From: Lepeophtheirus salmonis
Lineage: Eukaryota > Arthropoda > Copepoda > Siphonostomatoida > Caligidae
Length of the DNA: 64,000 bases
Direction: 5' to 3'
NCBI RefSeq assembly: GCF_016086655.4
Contig: NC_052137.2
Coordinates: forward strand, 39,576,007-39,640,006
Made by a program: the position numbers and the translations under genes. The notes under the pieces are model-generated. The model was not told the origin of the DNA, did no database searches, and worked only from the letters and a program-made list of their open reading frames with translations. Positions 45,785 through 58,464 of the stretch are shown one piece after another. How positions within the stretch are numbered: the stretch's first letter is position 1; the number at the start of each line of letters is the position of its first letter.

Positions 45785-48700
45785 TAAAAAACAATTGAGA
45801 TTCCCTGATATAAGAAATTCAATCCCTTCTATGAGATTGTTCAAAATTGGTTTAAGATATGAAAACTATTAAATTCGAATCCAAAGAACGTTTAACCAAA
45901 ATATCTGTCAAAATTGGTTAAGAAATAAATCACTTAACCTTTGTTAGTAAACATCCTTTTTATGATGCGGTTTGTGAATTGGATAAAAAAAAATACTAAT
46001 CAATTATATTTAATTTCAAAATAAGCAAATGAACCATTATAATAATTACATTACTTAAATTTTGATCATGTGTCCATCTATTTTGAACTTGTTAATATTA
46101 ATTTGGGTTCAACAAGGTATAATGTGTTATACTTATAGTAAAAATATTACTTTTTTTGTAATAAATTGTTTGAAAATTGTATAACTTTATGCATATTTTA
46201 GGAGTCAAATGAGTACCCATCACTTTTTGATGAAGTTGCAAGGATATAATTAAATTCACTTAACCTCGAATTTAAATTGCTTTTGCATATAATCTGATTT
46301 AATGTTTCAAGACCATAATGCAAAACTATTTGTGATAAAATGTAGATTCAAAGAAGTTAGAAGCATTTTTTATAAATCACTATCCGATGGTTAAGGCCAA
46401 GCTTGGAAAAGTCGGTAACGAAACGAGTTTTAACACTACTGGACACCTCAAGCTAATATAATATAATCAATCTTCCTTTTGTGTTATTTTTGAGAGTAAA
46501 AGTTTGAACGTACTCAATATTTAAAAATGTTGTAGAAAAGAAGTTCTGTATCACCCCCATAGTATGAGGGAGCTTTTTGGGCCTAAAGCATAAAGTATTT
46601 AGCCACCCTGGCTTTAGACATTTTTTAAAAGTTAGTAATATGGTCAAATTATTTAACCTACCTGTATATAACCAATCTACTAATTTAATTATATATTTTT
46701 GCAATTTGATTCGATTGCCAAATAAATATTTCTTAAAATAAGAGTTACAAAACTAAAAGCAGAAATTTAGTATATATGTATGTACAAAGTATGTATTACC
46801 TCTTTAAGAATTTGTTCTCCTTACTTCAAATCACTTTTACTTTTATCTTGAATGTTAAAAAAGCTACTAAGAACAAAATCATTTTGAAAATTGTAATTAC
46901 ACCTTTTTTTTTTTTTTTTTAAAGATGTAAACTTTGTCCTTGTTTGCAATAGACTCTCATTACTTTTACTTTTTTTCCCCAATCCCTCTCTCTTTCTTTA
47001 CACTTTCTTAAAAATAAAAAATAAACATGTACAGTAACACCTCAGACAGAAATTAATTTGATTAGGTATAATTTTGTCTGTTTTCAGGGATATATTTCAT
47101 TAAGAGTAAGTTTGGTGTATTATGTTCAAAATATTAACTTTGTATTGAAATATCTTTTAAAAAAAACAGAAATATGCGGTAAACATGGGGTAAAAAGGCC
47201 AGGCTTAACAAGGAAAACACGGTTTTACTTTTCTTTCCAAATTGGCTCTATTTAAATTATTATTATCTATTTATTTTTTATTATTACTTGCTGTATGGAG
47301 ATAAGTCCCCATTACACTTTTTAAGGCATTGCTTAGCTTAAATGCTATTTTTTTCCATCAAGAATATATGTAAAATTAAAACACACAATTATTTTTCACC
47401 CATTGTTTTGAAAATAACAAAAGTAACGTCACACTCACCCCAATAAATCACAAACTAATGAATAAATTATCATATAATTTCTACATCTATCTTTCCAACG
47501 TGGGTACTAATTGAAAATGAGGTGAATTAAAAAAATAGGGCATCTATGTGTCAAGTCCAGGACTTTTCAAGTTATATTAATCATTCAGTGTCTTATTTAA
47601 TTATAATAACAATCATAGTTATTCACAAAATAATTTTATAATTACAAATGTATTACGTATTTACAAGAAACTTAACTGTGGACATTGAAACTTAAAAATG
47701 TACCATTGATTTTCATACTTAAAAAACAAAACAATAATTACATCTTTATAAAGTAATGAAAATTTCAATTTTAATTGCATTGCCGATTGGCTACAAATAC
47801 TATACTCAGCTTATCCAAGTTCTAACTTGTACACAACATTATATGTAGTACGTCAAGATCAAAACAATCTCGAACAAAAAAAAAAAAAAGAGAAAATCCC
47901 AATTTATTTTTTAAATTTATATATACATTGAGCCCAATACTTGGTATTTTTGACTTTATATTCAAATTTATGGAATAAGTTAAGATGCTCAAGAATTTTA
48001 CCCTAGCTTAAAACTTTTATTTAATTTAGGAGACGTATATTGGCTCTCAATTGTCCTAACAAACAAAATTGATCAATTGCTCAGTCTTTTAGTATGGCAA
48101 TCAATTTTGGCTACTTTAAGTGCAATTTGCGGCATTCCAAAAGGGTTAATTAAAATACTTTGTTCATAGATATTGAGAATAATTCCCCAAAGAATACAAA
48201 TATAATCTGCACTCAATTTTGAAAAAAAAATAACTCTAGCTTGCGTTTGTATTGACGGGCGAAATATTTATATTTAATGCATATGCATATAAGTAGAAGG
48301 GGTCCATTATTTCTTTATAGGAATATTTTTTATAGTACAACTAATTACTGCATCTATAGAGAGAATTTAAAAAAAATGATATATGTTTTTGTTTACAAGA
48401 AGTAAAAATTTGAGATTTTACTTATAAATCTATAAAATGTGATTCAAAATTATCTTTTATGTACGTCACATTAGCATATAAGACTTTGAATATAAATTAA
48501 AAAATAGAAAGATAAATACTATTTCAATTTATTGGAATAAAAAAAGTATTTTAATTTTGATACACAATAACTAAATAAAATTTATACTTCTTGAAACACT
48601 TTTGCAATTACAAAATTCTATTAAATCGATATTTCAATACTTTTTTTTATTGATTAATAGTAGGTATTATATAATATATACACAGTGTATATATAATATA

Positions 48701-49750
48701 AGTAGTGATGGAATAATTAGTTGATTGGAGCTGATAGCAAAACATTCTTTAAATTGTCAGAATTACGGTGTAAATTTTGGTTTATTTTTTTTTAATAAGC
48801 CCAATATACAATTTGCATAGTTTTATAATACTAATTTTGTATAATATACACGCTCTTGAAAGCCTAATTTTAATTATTGAAATCGTTCCCACAATTTTTA
48901 AAGCTGTTTAATATTCTTTGGTGTATATACTTATTGATTTTGAGACTTTAAAAAAAGTTTATATGTCCATTTTTAAAGAAATTGATATTTCATTTTTTCC
49001 AATATTTTTTATTTGCCCTAAAAAAGAAATTATAGCTGCAATTAGTCAACACCAAGTCCCACTTTGATTAATATTCATAAAAATTAAAAGTGTAGTACTG
49101 CAATATTACTAAACGATCTTAAAGTTTCAATGAAAGTTAGTAAAAATGAAAATTTTATTATGTTTTTTCTTGTGAAATTAACCACTTTTGTTAAAAGTAA
49201 TTTTCTTATAAAGTACAACGAAGTCAAATGGTCTTTTTTGTGAAAGTTTAGTTATATTTAATTAAACATTATCTGTCAGAAATACTTTTGATCCTATCTC
49301 TCAAAAATTGGTCCTTCATATTCGAAAAAGATAACGATACAGACGTTGTATGCGTACCACGTTAGTGAACATCGATCTAAAGATTATATACCATGGCAAT
49401 TTTACGAATTAGTGACTTTTTAAAAAGAAATTATTAATCTAAATATAAACTAACTTGTATATAAATAATAATATTTTTAATCACATTTTTTTCATTTTTA
49501 TCCCCATGCTTAAGAATTTTTAAATTTCCTTTTTTCATAAATTTGTCTAAAACTTTTCTTTAAGATATATTTTATGTCAATGGATAAATTTTCCTATAAA
49601 ACTATATATTTTTTTAAACTTTGAAGTTTTGGAAGGCTATCTAGATAAACAAAAGTAATTCAGTTCGTCATAATTAATACCCTAAAACTAAATTTTCATA
49701 TGGATATGAAATGGATAATATTTTATGTATAGCATATGATTTGATATCAA
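45785..49750. other. No gene recognised
   Basis: Nearly 4 kb of AT-rich sequence. An 83-residue minus-strand frame at 46453-46704 has no motif. Poly-T at about 46905-46920 and poly-A at 47877-47890 are the only simple repeats of note. Confidence 0.45.
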
Positions 49751-49754
49751 TACT

Positions 49755-49905
49755 AAGTTGTTACGTGTGAATGTGCTCATGAAAAAAGGTAACACTGAAG
49801 ATTCTTTGGGAAGATATCTTCTATATTATTAAAGCAAAATTTGTCTTTTGCACGATGCTTAATTACTCAGGGCAATGCCAGGTACTAATGATAGGACATA
49901 TTATA
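49755..49905 (-). repeat. Repeat family G copy
   Basis: On the minus strand it carries 'tagtacctggcattgccctg' and 'agtaattaagc', then 'gagcacattcacacgtaac'. The orientation is opposite to the 23-43 kb copies. Confidence 0.55.
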
Positions 49906-49909
49906 CATA

Positions 49910-51000
49910 CAATATTATTATTTTAGAAGTTGAATCGGACAATATGAAGTGTTGCGAAATTAACAATGGGAAATAATTAATTTTAGTTTTTCAATGGTAG
50001 TATCTTGATTTTAATAATTTTGCCCGATAAAAGATATTTAATTATCCGTTATTCCATCATTCCAATAAAATAGCCAAAACTATTTACTAAGTAGCGAAAC
50101 AAAGACCACATATTCAATATTTACAATAGATATATTCTCTGTCTACTAGAGGTCGTTGTGCATATTTGTATATTATTCTATAACTAACTACACAGTACAC
50201 ATCCTAAATGAATTCACCCTTTTAACTTCATCATCAAAAGCGACATTTTACATAAAAAACGATATCAGTAAGATCAGGAATATACAAAAGCAAACAGTCG
50301 TGTTTTCCCACTTTGTTTTAAATCTTTAGATTGAGCGTGAGAGATGAAATTGAATAGTTTCTTTCTGCTTAATGAATTAGAAGATATAATTAATTATAAA
50401 CTATGTTTAACAGTGTCATTTTTTTGAAAAGCTGAAGTCGCAACATAATAAGTAAATATATTATTTTAACTCAAAATATCATTCATACCTATTTATTTTA
50501 TCTTTTTAAAAAGTATCAAGGTGATAGCTTAAAAATTGATACTTATAAATATGCAAAAATGTGTATCGTAAATTGAGGAAAGAGTCAATGATATGTAAAA
50601 ATACATAAAAATAATTTCAGCATTGATGTCCTTGAATGTATTGTTTTACTTTCAATTGCAGTGTTTAAAGTCGTTACATGTCTACATTTTCGCACATCTC
50701 AGTGCATTCATATGCTGTATAAGTAATACATAAACAAATGATTGTTTTCAAAACATGAGCTTGTTCTCAAATTAACAATGGACACATTTTAAATAAAGGG
50801 TGTCGTACTTGGAATTATTTGGAGTTAATAAGGGTCGAGGAACAACCAAACTTTGCTATAGTAGATAACTCCCGAACAAATTCTTAGTATCCTTCTGTGT
50901 TTTGTCATGGGTGCACACAATCGTGCATACATTTTATACTTAAATGTTTTCTCCTCATCTATATTCATAAAACAAGTTTTGTTTTTCTGTCTGTCGGAAT
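49910..51000. other. No gene recognised
   Basis: AT-rich sequence. 50800-50830 ('gtcgtacttggaattatttg', 'gagttaat') may be one more eroded family G piece. Confidence 0.35.
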
Positions 51001-51009
51001 GTATTTATT

Positions 51010-51125
51010 TGCGAAAACAATCACCGGGTGCACTGTATTTATGGTCCATGATGTATAAATAAACAAACATATTTTGATCTAAGAAATAATAGTGTAGTCA
51101 TTTTTATGAAATATTGCACGTCTGT
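51010..51125 (+). repeat. Family A start fragment
   Basis: 'gaaaacaatcaccgggtgca' and 'gtccatgatgtataaat', followed by 'gaaatattgcacgtctgtgt', match the family A start. It ends where the next element's terminus begins. Confidence 0.6.
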
Positions 51126-51128
51126 GTA

Positions 51129-51720
51129 TACAGGGTGTCCACGATAAATTGGAACTATCTTAAAATTCAACCTGCTTGATAAAAATGGAATTTGGAGTGT
51201 ATTTGTTGATATGAAAAACTAGACATAATATTAAACAATAAATTTATTCAACATGTCCTCCCTCAGCAGCCACCATCTTCTCCATCCTGCCCTTAAGGAT
51301 TGGCATGCCCTGATGACTTCCGCGGAATCGACAGCATTCCACTTTCTCGTAATGGAGTCCAGGAACTTTGTGGTGAAGACCGCAGGGACCTCTTCTCTCT
51401 CCTTGGCAAGCCACATGTCATTCTGGATGTTGTAGCTTCTGTCGAGAAGAAGATGATTCTTCCTCCATGGCTTTTCAGGTAATTGAGGAAACGCTTACAC
51501 TTTGGTGAGCCTGGTGGCCTTCATGGATGCCGTGAGGATGTGTTGTTTGGCCATTCGGTATGACCTGTACCCGAGGTCATCATTCACAGCCTTGAAGACC
51601 AGCTGCTTGCTCACTCCACGGTTCTTGGCCAACCTGGACAAGGAAGTCCCCGGCGAAGCCTTGATGGACTTCCGGAGTCTGGACGCTGGTTTGTGAAATT
51701 GAATTTTGTTTGTTTTTATT
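51129..51720 (-). pseudogene. Tc1/mariner-like transposase with internal deletion
   Basis: On the minus strand the N-terminal half shows 'SIKASPGTSLSRLAKNRGVS' and 'KQLVFKAVNDDLGYRSYRMA' (helix-turn-helix region), then 'LLDRSYNIQNDMWLAKEREE' and 'VPAVFTTKF', which normally follow the first catalytic Asp. At about 51365 this is joined directly to 'LDSITRKWNAVDSAEVIRAC', the C-terminal helices. The second and third catalytic blocks are deleted. At the 3' side, 'acagggtgtccacgataaat' (51129 on) looks like the terminal inverted repeat of this family. I did not find its partner past 51720. Confidence 0.82.
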
Positions 51721-51809
51721 TGTGAGCGCTCTTAAGAATATAGTACTTATCATTAATCCCAATATGTAAAAAAAAATCTCAAACATATGACAGAACACAT
51801 ATGAATTTA

Positions 51810-51945
51810 TATAAGTATTGAGTAGTTATGTGTGAGTGTAACTATGGAAAACGGAGAATAACACTTAGAGAGTTTTTAAAGCGGAATTTTTATTTTAGCC
51901 AGGGGCTAATTACTCCAGGCAATGCTGAGTACTACCTCTAGTTAT
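51810..51945 (-). repeat. Repeat family G copy
   Basis: On the minus strand: 'gtagtactcagcattgcctg' and 'gagtaattagc', then 'gttacactcacacataacta' and 'ctcaatact'. Confidence 0.6.
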
Positions 51946-51949
51946 CAAA

Positions 51950-52825
51950 ATAATAGTGATAATTAATAACAGCTTTACAAAATAAAAATAAACTCTGTTC
52001 AGGTTGCCAACAACAAGTATCTTATGACATAACTGCCTCACTCCAATTAGAGAAACTTTGCTTTATTAAAATGGACTGCGCATATATTTTCCCAAATTTT
52101 TCATTCAATTTTTATCACATAGGACAAGGGCATAAACTTTGGATGGTCCTGGATAATACTCGAACCAGTGGAAAAGTACCAGGCACATCAGTGTAAAAAA
52201 ATACCCATATATTACCAGCAGAAAAGCATACTCTTTGGTAGTGGTGATGTGGCAAGATTTTCACAAAGGAAGTTATGTGAAAATTTTAGTGCCTTACACT
52301 ACAGATTTTAAAAGTATACATTTTTTAAATGAATTCCTTGTTAGGCGAATTTTGGATCTTGTATTTATTTTTCATACATTTTAGATCTTCCTTCAATTTG
52401 GCACATCCTTGTGAATATTTTTTGGCAACCTAGCCATATCGACAATTTTATAGGGAAGTGTCCTAAATCAAAGATAAGCATGCTGGCCTTTCATTCCTAA
52501 TTAAAAATGTGAAAATAATTTGATTTATAATTTATGTATTTTGAAAAAATATATATATATCTATAAAAGACATTCTTTTTAAAAGGGAATTTTAGATTTT
52601 CGTATATGGATTACATTTTAAATAAAATTTTGTCAAACTTCTTAATTTTCTTCCTAATTTGCCCCCACCCCCAATAACTTTGAACGCCTCCTAAAATATT
52701 CATGACTGGGGAGTGGGGGGAGCCTGGACTCGTTGCCCTACTTTTTTTTGACAGTATCTGGGATCTTTATTTGTTGGTGATTACCTGTTTTTCCTCGTAT
52801 TCGAAATTTAACTATTTTAGAAATG
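51950..52825. other. No gene recognised
   Basis: AT-rich sequence with a small GC-richer patch at about 52660-52740 ('tttgcccccacccccaataa', then 'gactggggagtgggggg') that may be a repeat remnant. Confidence 0.35.
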
Positions 52826-52829
52826 GTGA

Positions 52830-53125
52830 GCCTATTTACTCGGTCTAAATGTATTTTTCGTCGTCTTAATCTCTAGACTAATTTTCTTCCTTTACTAATT
52901 TGTGCAACATATTTAAATTGACATGACGTCATTATATTCAATGTTCACAATTTCGAAGCAAATATGACGTCATGAAAAATTCATATATATTTTTTAATTG
53001 TTCCAAATTTTAATTAAGACCGATCCAGACAAATTTTTTCTTTAGGCCTGATCTCCACCAAAACAGTTATGTCTACTAAAAATCAAAAAGATCTCAGATC
53101 GAAACTCAAAACTAATAGATACTAG
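52830..53125. mobile_element. Family D fragment with two CRE-like palindromes
   Basis: 'cggtctaaatg', 'aagaccgatccagac' and 'gatctcagatcgaaactcaa', plus two TGACGTCA sites at about 52925 and 52967 around 'ttcacaatttcgaagc', match the D family body. The ends are degraded. Confidence 0.5.
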
Positions 53126-53470
53126 ATGGCTAGAGTTGACATAACAGGACTATACTGCGGCCCTTACAGCACAAAGGATCATAATTTATTATTTTTAGTG
53201 GTCCATTTGCTTACATTTACGGCCAAATAAAGAGTCTTAGAATTATGATGAAGAATTATGGAAAAGTTTATGTTCAAATGTCCGAGTTAAGGTAGAGTCC
53301 TAGAAACTTTCTTGTTCAATAAGAGCCTTCAAAAAGTACCCCCTCAGCCTTTGCCACAAAATAGGTGTCCCAAGTGTTCGTCTTTGCATTATCAGCCCTT
53401 TAAATCATATTGATAAAACAAAAGATATGTATAAACTATAAAAACTCTTGAATTTTTCGTAAGTACCATT

Positions 53471-53536
53471 GGAACAGAATGCTAAAATCTTATTTTTAGC
53501 GTTCAACATTCAGCGTTCAAAAATAAATTCTGTTCC
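53471..53536. repeat. Nested inverted repeat
   Basis: An outer pair, 'ggaacagaat' (53471) and 'attctgttcc' (53527), encloses a smaller hairpin with arms 'gctaaaa' and 'ttttagc'. Direct copies of 'attcagcgttc' follow. It may be the end of an unidentified DNA element. Confidence 0.5.
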
Positions 53537-53915
53537 ATTCAGCGTTCTGTTAATTGAATGCGCGCACCATGGATATATTCATTTATTTTCATAATGTAGA
53601 GTTATCTCCCGGTTCGTACCAAAAATATAGACGAGCTTGATCCGGCCTCGGGCGGTATGTTTAACACATCCGATCAAGACCAAAGATAAGCAAAAATTCT
53701 TACTTCAGAAAGAGCATACGCGAGAACCGTTTCTGCCTTTTCCATGCAGATATACAGCATATCTAAAACCTTAATGCATGAATTAAATTATGTTTCTTCA
53801 ATAATGAGAATAAACTTTAGAAACTTACTTACGTTTCATTTCATGAATCCGTCTACTTCTATGTGTTTTAAGATGAGTCTATCTCCTTACTTAACGACAT
53901 TCAATCTAGGACAAA

Positions 53916-54391
53916 TAGTGTTGGATCAGTCTTAGGACTGATTGCCTAATGAGTCTTCTTCCCCCCCAGCCACACCCCCGTCATTCAGTTTTTTTTATCG
54001 ATCCGATCTTGTTTGCCATTCAACGCAATTAAAAAAAACCATACATCGGTTCTTTCGTCCTACGGTCCTAGTTATCTTTGTAGCGTAGCTATTCTTCACT
54101 CATAGTTAGTATTGAATAATATAAAAACGAAGAAAATAATAAATTATAGCTAGAATGTATAATAATCAGTTCTAGCCACACGCACCTCTTACTTGAAACT
54201 TTAGCTTCCTTGTCTCTTGAAAGAGGTTATATTGAACAGCCAAAAGGACATAGTTAGTAACTATATTATTTCAGCTGTTGGATTTACCATATAATTCCGA
54301 TAATAACCGGTACGAGACTCACAGATTTCATTAGAACTGGACTGATTGAACTGCAGTCTTTTTAGTTGTTTTTTAGACCGATCCAACACTA
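53916..54391. mobile_element. hAT-type MITE, family C, without the nested insertion
   Basis: The left end is TAGTGTTGGATCAGTC and the right end, on the other strand, is TAGTGTTGGATCGGTC. Flanks AGGACAAA and ATTACAAA agree at six of eight positions. The body matches the 31.66-kb copy in inverted orientation. Where that copy holds family B, this one reads straight through ('ataatataaaaacgaagaaa'). Confidence 0.78.
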
Positions 54392-54399
54392 ATTACAAA

Positions 54400-55635
54400 T
54401 GATATTCGACATACTATTATTTTGAAACATAACTCCCTTGAGGGATTTTGCTAAAATAATATTAAATTAGCTGTGTATTCAATATCTATTAAGAAATAAA
54501 CTATCATATATTAGGTCAGAAATCCAGGTCAACTCACTACAAAACATTTAAATTGCTTTGAATAAACACTTTATTCAAGGATTGTTCCTCTTATAACTAC
54601 AAAATATATTAATAAATGGCTTATTTTTTAAATAAGACATTTCGAGGGAAGAAAGGAATTTAAATGGATTCTTAACAACAAAATCATTCATGATTACTTG
54701 AGAGCAATATGACACTTATTTTTAAAATAATGTCTAGTTTTTTTTTTAAATTTAAGGACCGGCCTTTGTGTCTAAAGGACTGAAGGGAAAGATCAGACAG
54801 ACAAGAAATCAAATACAACGCAAATAAAAGTGAAATTTTATTATTTTTACGTGGCTCAAAAAACTATTAGAGATGATTATGGGTAGTAATTTAATGAATT
54901 ATTCGAATGAACGACTTTATATTTGAGAATCTATCTCAAATATTGACGAGAAACGTTCGTTTACCAAGGTGAATCCCCCTATCCGCCTATTTGTCTTAAT
55001 TGGCCTGCTTTTTCGGAAAGAGTTCATGCATGAGTTACGACTGGCTATCATCCTCACTTATATTGTAATTTTCAAAGAAATTCAAACCTTGGAATGTGTT
55101 TCTTTATTGACCAAGGTCAGGCCCAGAAAAAATATGGAAGAGCTCACGTCGTTTTGGATCATGATCATTCACGTGACGTAGAGACGGAGGATTATCTTAA
55201 GTATGAAAAATTATTAATTGCGCAATAATTTATCTCTAGCCATAGAGGATTTTGCTTTATTATTATTCAAAAAAAAAAAAAAAAAAACCTTATAAAAATA
55301 AGAGAAAAATTAAAAAAAAAGTATCATTAAATAATGCCGAATTTTAAAACATACATAAATTAATTTGGATTGATTTATTATTTTATTTAACAAACTCAAA
55401 TATAAGGAGCTAATTAATTTTTTATTACTTTCTACCACAGCTTTATCAAGCATTAAAAATTACTAAAGAACTTGTTTAATTTCCAAAATGATGTTTCAAA
55501 AAACTCTGAAATTTACCTACCTTTTAAATAAAAAAAAATTATTGAATTAATTAATAAAGTATTAATTATCATTTTAAAGTAATTTAAAATACAAAATAAA
55601 ACTATAATCAATATCTTAAAATATATATTTTGGCA
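54400..55635. other. No gene recognised
   Basis: AT-rich sequence with poly-A near 55269-55287. A 70-residue plus-strand frame at 54969-55181 has no motif I recognise. Confidence 0.4.
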
Positions 55636-55639
55636 ATGT

Positions 55640-56030
55640 AAATGTTATAGGTAACATATTAATCCTTCAAGTTTCCTTTTAATGCTATTAAAACTTCGTC
55701 TAAATCACAACACAATCTATTTATAGATTGAGTGGTGATTTATCCAACAAAAGAAAATAAACTTTCAGAAGGAACATACGATCCAGGAATTGAGGAGTAC
55801 TTGTTAAAAACCTTGTAGAGTTTCAGTAAAGAGACCCGGCCATTAATCATACACCCAAACTCTGTTTTAAAACTTGTTGATATAACCAATTCTCGGACGT
55901 GTTTATCTAATTCACTACTGATGTTGTTATTGTCAAAGGACAAATAATATGTACTTTTCTTCAACTGTCTCATTTCGTTGGAAATTTCACTCAAGATACA
56001 CGACTCCTGTGTAGGATAATTTTGCACTGA
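55640..56030 (-). pseudogene. hAT transposase C-terminal dimerisation region, broken
   Basis: An open frame from 56027 ends in 'LLKLYKVFNKYSSIPGSYVP' plus 'SESLFSFVG', a stop, then 'ITTQSINRLCCDLDEVLIAL' and 'KGNL'. The pattern l.kiy.ky.sIP.s.vpSErlFS.aG, an interval, then iN.l...l..Vli.lK.NL is the hAT dimerisation domain at the C-terminus of hAT transposases. The stop directly after 'FVG' is the only visible break in this part. A splice acceptor-like 'attagctttcag' precedes the frame near 56035. The RNase-H-like core is not visible upstream. Confidence 0.75.
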
Positions 56031-56159
56031 AAGCTAATTCAACAAAAATATCTACAAAATTCTTTTTTTATCAATAATTTATGGTAAAATTAATATGAAT
56101 GACCTGGAAGAAAGTTGTATATAAATATTAGAATTAAAATTTAATTTAGACATAGCCGT

Positions 56160-56620
56160 AAAGTTGATAATATTGTAGAGAAAAACGCGTGCAAGGAGAA
56201 GGGGAAAAAAAGACATATGGTGTCATTGTTTAAAATACTGATGTGATTATCATTTGCCTGCTTTATTATGGTTATTGAGGGTATAACAAAAGTATTTATT
56301 AGCAAAATGTTTAATGAAGATATACTACGTATAATTGACTTCGACGTTTTTTATCCGTTACAGTAGATTTGAAAACGTCACACTCCATGAAATTGTAATT
56401 CATTATGAACCTTATTCTCAGAATAATAGCTAATGAAACGACAAAGTAGACTATTTCGAAATATATTTGAAGTTCCAAGTTTAAAAAAGAAGGCTTTAAT
56501 TAAATATAATCTACATAATAAAAAATATACCATCATACATTTATTTTAAATATACAAAATTAAACATATAAGTAACAACAAATAATTATTAATAATAAAG
56601 TAAATGTCAAAATCATAAAA
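56160..56620 (-). repeat. Inverted partner of the 34.40-34.87-kb segment
   Basis: Read on the minus strand, it matches the plus strand at 34.4 kb almost base for base, including 'cgcgtttttctc' and 'aaacattttgctaataaat'. It lies just 5' of the hAT C-terminal fragment in that fragment's reading direction, so both probably come from one element. Confidence 0.8.
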
Positions 56621-56624
56621 TTTA

Positions 56625-57580
56625 TGTATAATAAAAATTATGGAGGAGTTATAATTGTGTGTCCTTTTTGGACTTGCTAAGATGAAACTCAAATTAAAGT
56701 GGTTTTTTTGTTTATCAAATAATATAATTAAATTCTGTACACAAGTGAAAAGTTAAGTCGGAAATATTTTAATTTCAATAATTTTTTAAATTCTGTTTCT
56801 AATTCTAGCAGATAAGAGTTAGTTTTTTTTATATCAAATCTGGTTTTCGACATTGTTTATATTGAAAAAAAATATTTTGTATTTATGCTCGTACACTTTG
56901 AGTTAATTCTATTAATTATTAGGCAAAAAAATAGATGTTTTTATGTTCATTTCACATTTATATGGGCTTATATTACAAGTAAAATCCTCCTTCAAACTTG
57001 AGAAAATACAATTTAAAGATGAAAAAACCACCTTATAGTATGGTTATTTTAATTAAAAAAGAAATTATGGCTTTAATTTTATATTTGTTTATAAGCAAAA
57101 TGGGTTTATTTGAAGTGGAAATAATTGGGTTGTCTTCTACAAAAAGAGTATTTGCTTTTGGTTTGCAGCAATTTTGATTGATTTTAAATTTTTTCATGTT
57201 CAAAATTATTTTTTTAAAATTCTGTGAAAATGTACTATATTGTGTTAAATCAGAAACGTAACAATAATAAAATAGGTATAATAAACCATTGTTTACTTAC
57301 ATATATTTAGATTGATTAAACCTTCAGTAATTTTTGCATCAATAAGATTGACAGCAAATCAATCTTCCTCCTCAAAAAGACCTATGAAAGGCAGAATATC
57401 TTGAGTAAATAACACTCTAACTATTAACAATCCAAATGAATTATGTTGGCGTAAAAAAACAATTGAAAATGGAGGAGCTATTCTTTTCAAACAAACCACT
57501 TGAAATTGCATTTTCTCTAGATTGGTTCATCTATATAAATAAAGTAAAGTTTTTTATCTGTATTAATGTCTGAATATATG
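56625..57580. other. No gene recognised
   Basis: AT-rich sequence without open frames of interest or shared repeats. Confidence 0.4.
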
Positions 57581-57584
57581 AAAA

Positions 57585-58300
57585 CAATTCACTGGTTGCA
57601 CAGTATTTATTGCTCCATGATTTATATCATAAATATTTTTGATTCAATAAATAACTATGTAGTCGTATTAATGAAATATTAAAGGCAAGTGTGTGTATAG
57701 TATTGAACTTGTACACAGAGTGCACCAGTGATAAAAATTCGGTGTATTTTTTGCGGGCCCGGTTTTTTTTTTAAATTGGTAGACTGAAAAATGAATTTTC
57801 TTTTCCTTAGCAGTTGTCATTATTATTTAATTTCTGAGTAGAGAATATCCTTTCCTAAATAGATTCAATTACATTCAAAACCTGATTGAACATTCATGTG
57901 TACCCATAAAGGACAAAGTGTAACCCAGAGGATGAATTGAGGAGTTATAATAATAAGTCCTTGTTGGACCTAGAGAAGAATTGAGGATCAACATTCGAGA
58001 AATTCTTACCAATGTCTTTGTCATTTCCTTCTCCCTCAACTCCCTTGTTCATTTAATTATAACTGATCCAATTAAAAGACATGTGTATTGAATATTATTC
58101 TATCTCTCCTCCAAAACATTCTTTAAATAGTCAGTGTTACCATGTTGATATTTAGTTTCTTTTTTTACATGTTCCTTCTACACTGGATCTTCCTCATTAG
58201 AGTGTACTGTATATAGCGCTCCTTGATGTAAATCATATAAACATTTTGATATAAGAAAATTATAATCTAATCGTATCAGGCATTTGCATCAATAACAAAA
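57585..58300 (+). repeat. Family A, longest copy
   Basis: All landmarks are present: 'gaaaacaattcactggttgc', 'gctccatgatttatatcat', 'aaatattaaaggcaagtgtg', 'cagagtgcaccagtgataaa', 'ttagcagttgtcattatta', 'gattgaacattcatgtgta', 'aattgaggatcaacattcga', 'gtcagtgttaccatgttgat' and then a second 'gtgtactgtatatagcgctc'. The start motif reappears at the end, so units may be arranged head to tail. No coding frame; the class is unknown (SINE-like or a non-autonomous DNA element). Confidence 0.6.
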
Positions 58301-58464
58301 TCATTCTTTCTGTTTTTTTAAATTTATTGGTCACTTATGTATATAATAATTTATGTAAATTTTCAGTTGATGTTATGATTTGAAATAAATATGAGCATTG
58401 GTTTTGTTAAATGAATTTTGTTTGTTTTCATTTTGAACGTTCTAATAATAAAAGTAAAAATCCA

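Noticed and set aside
45159..46438. A single 1.28-kb family D element with ends TAGTGCTG and AACACTA
   Set aside because: The flanking 8 bp agree at only two positions, and the interior contains an unrelated hAT-type end, so I call only the left part.
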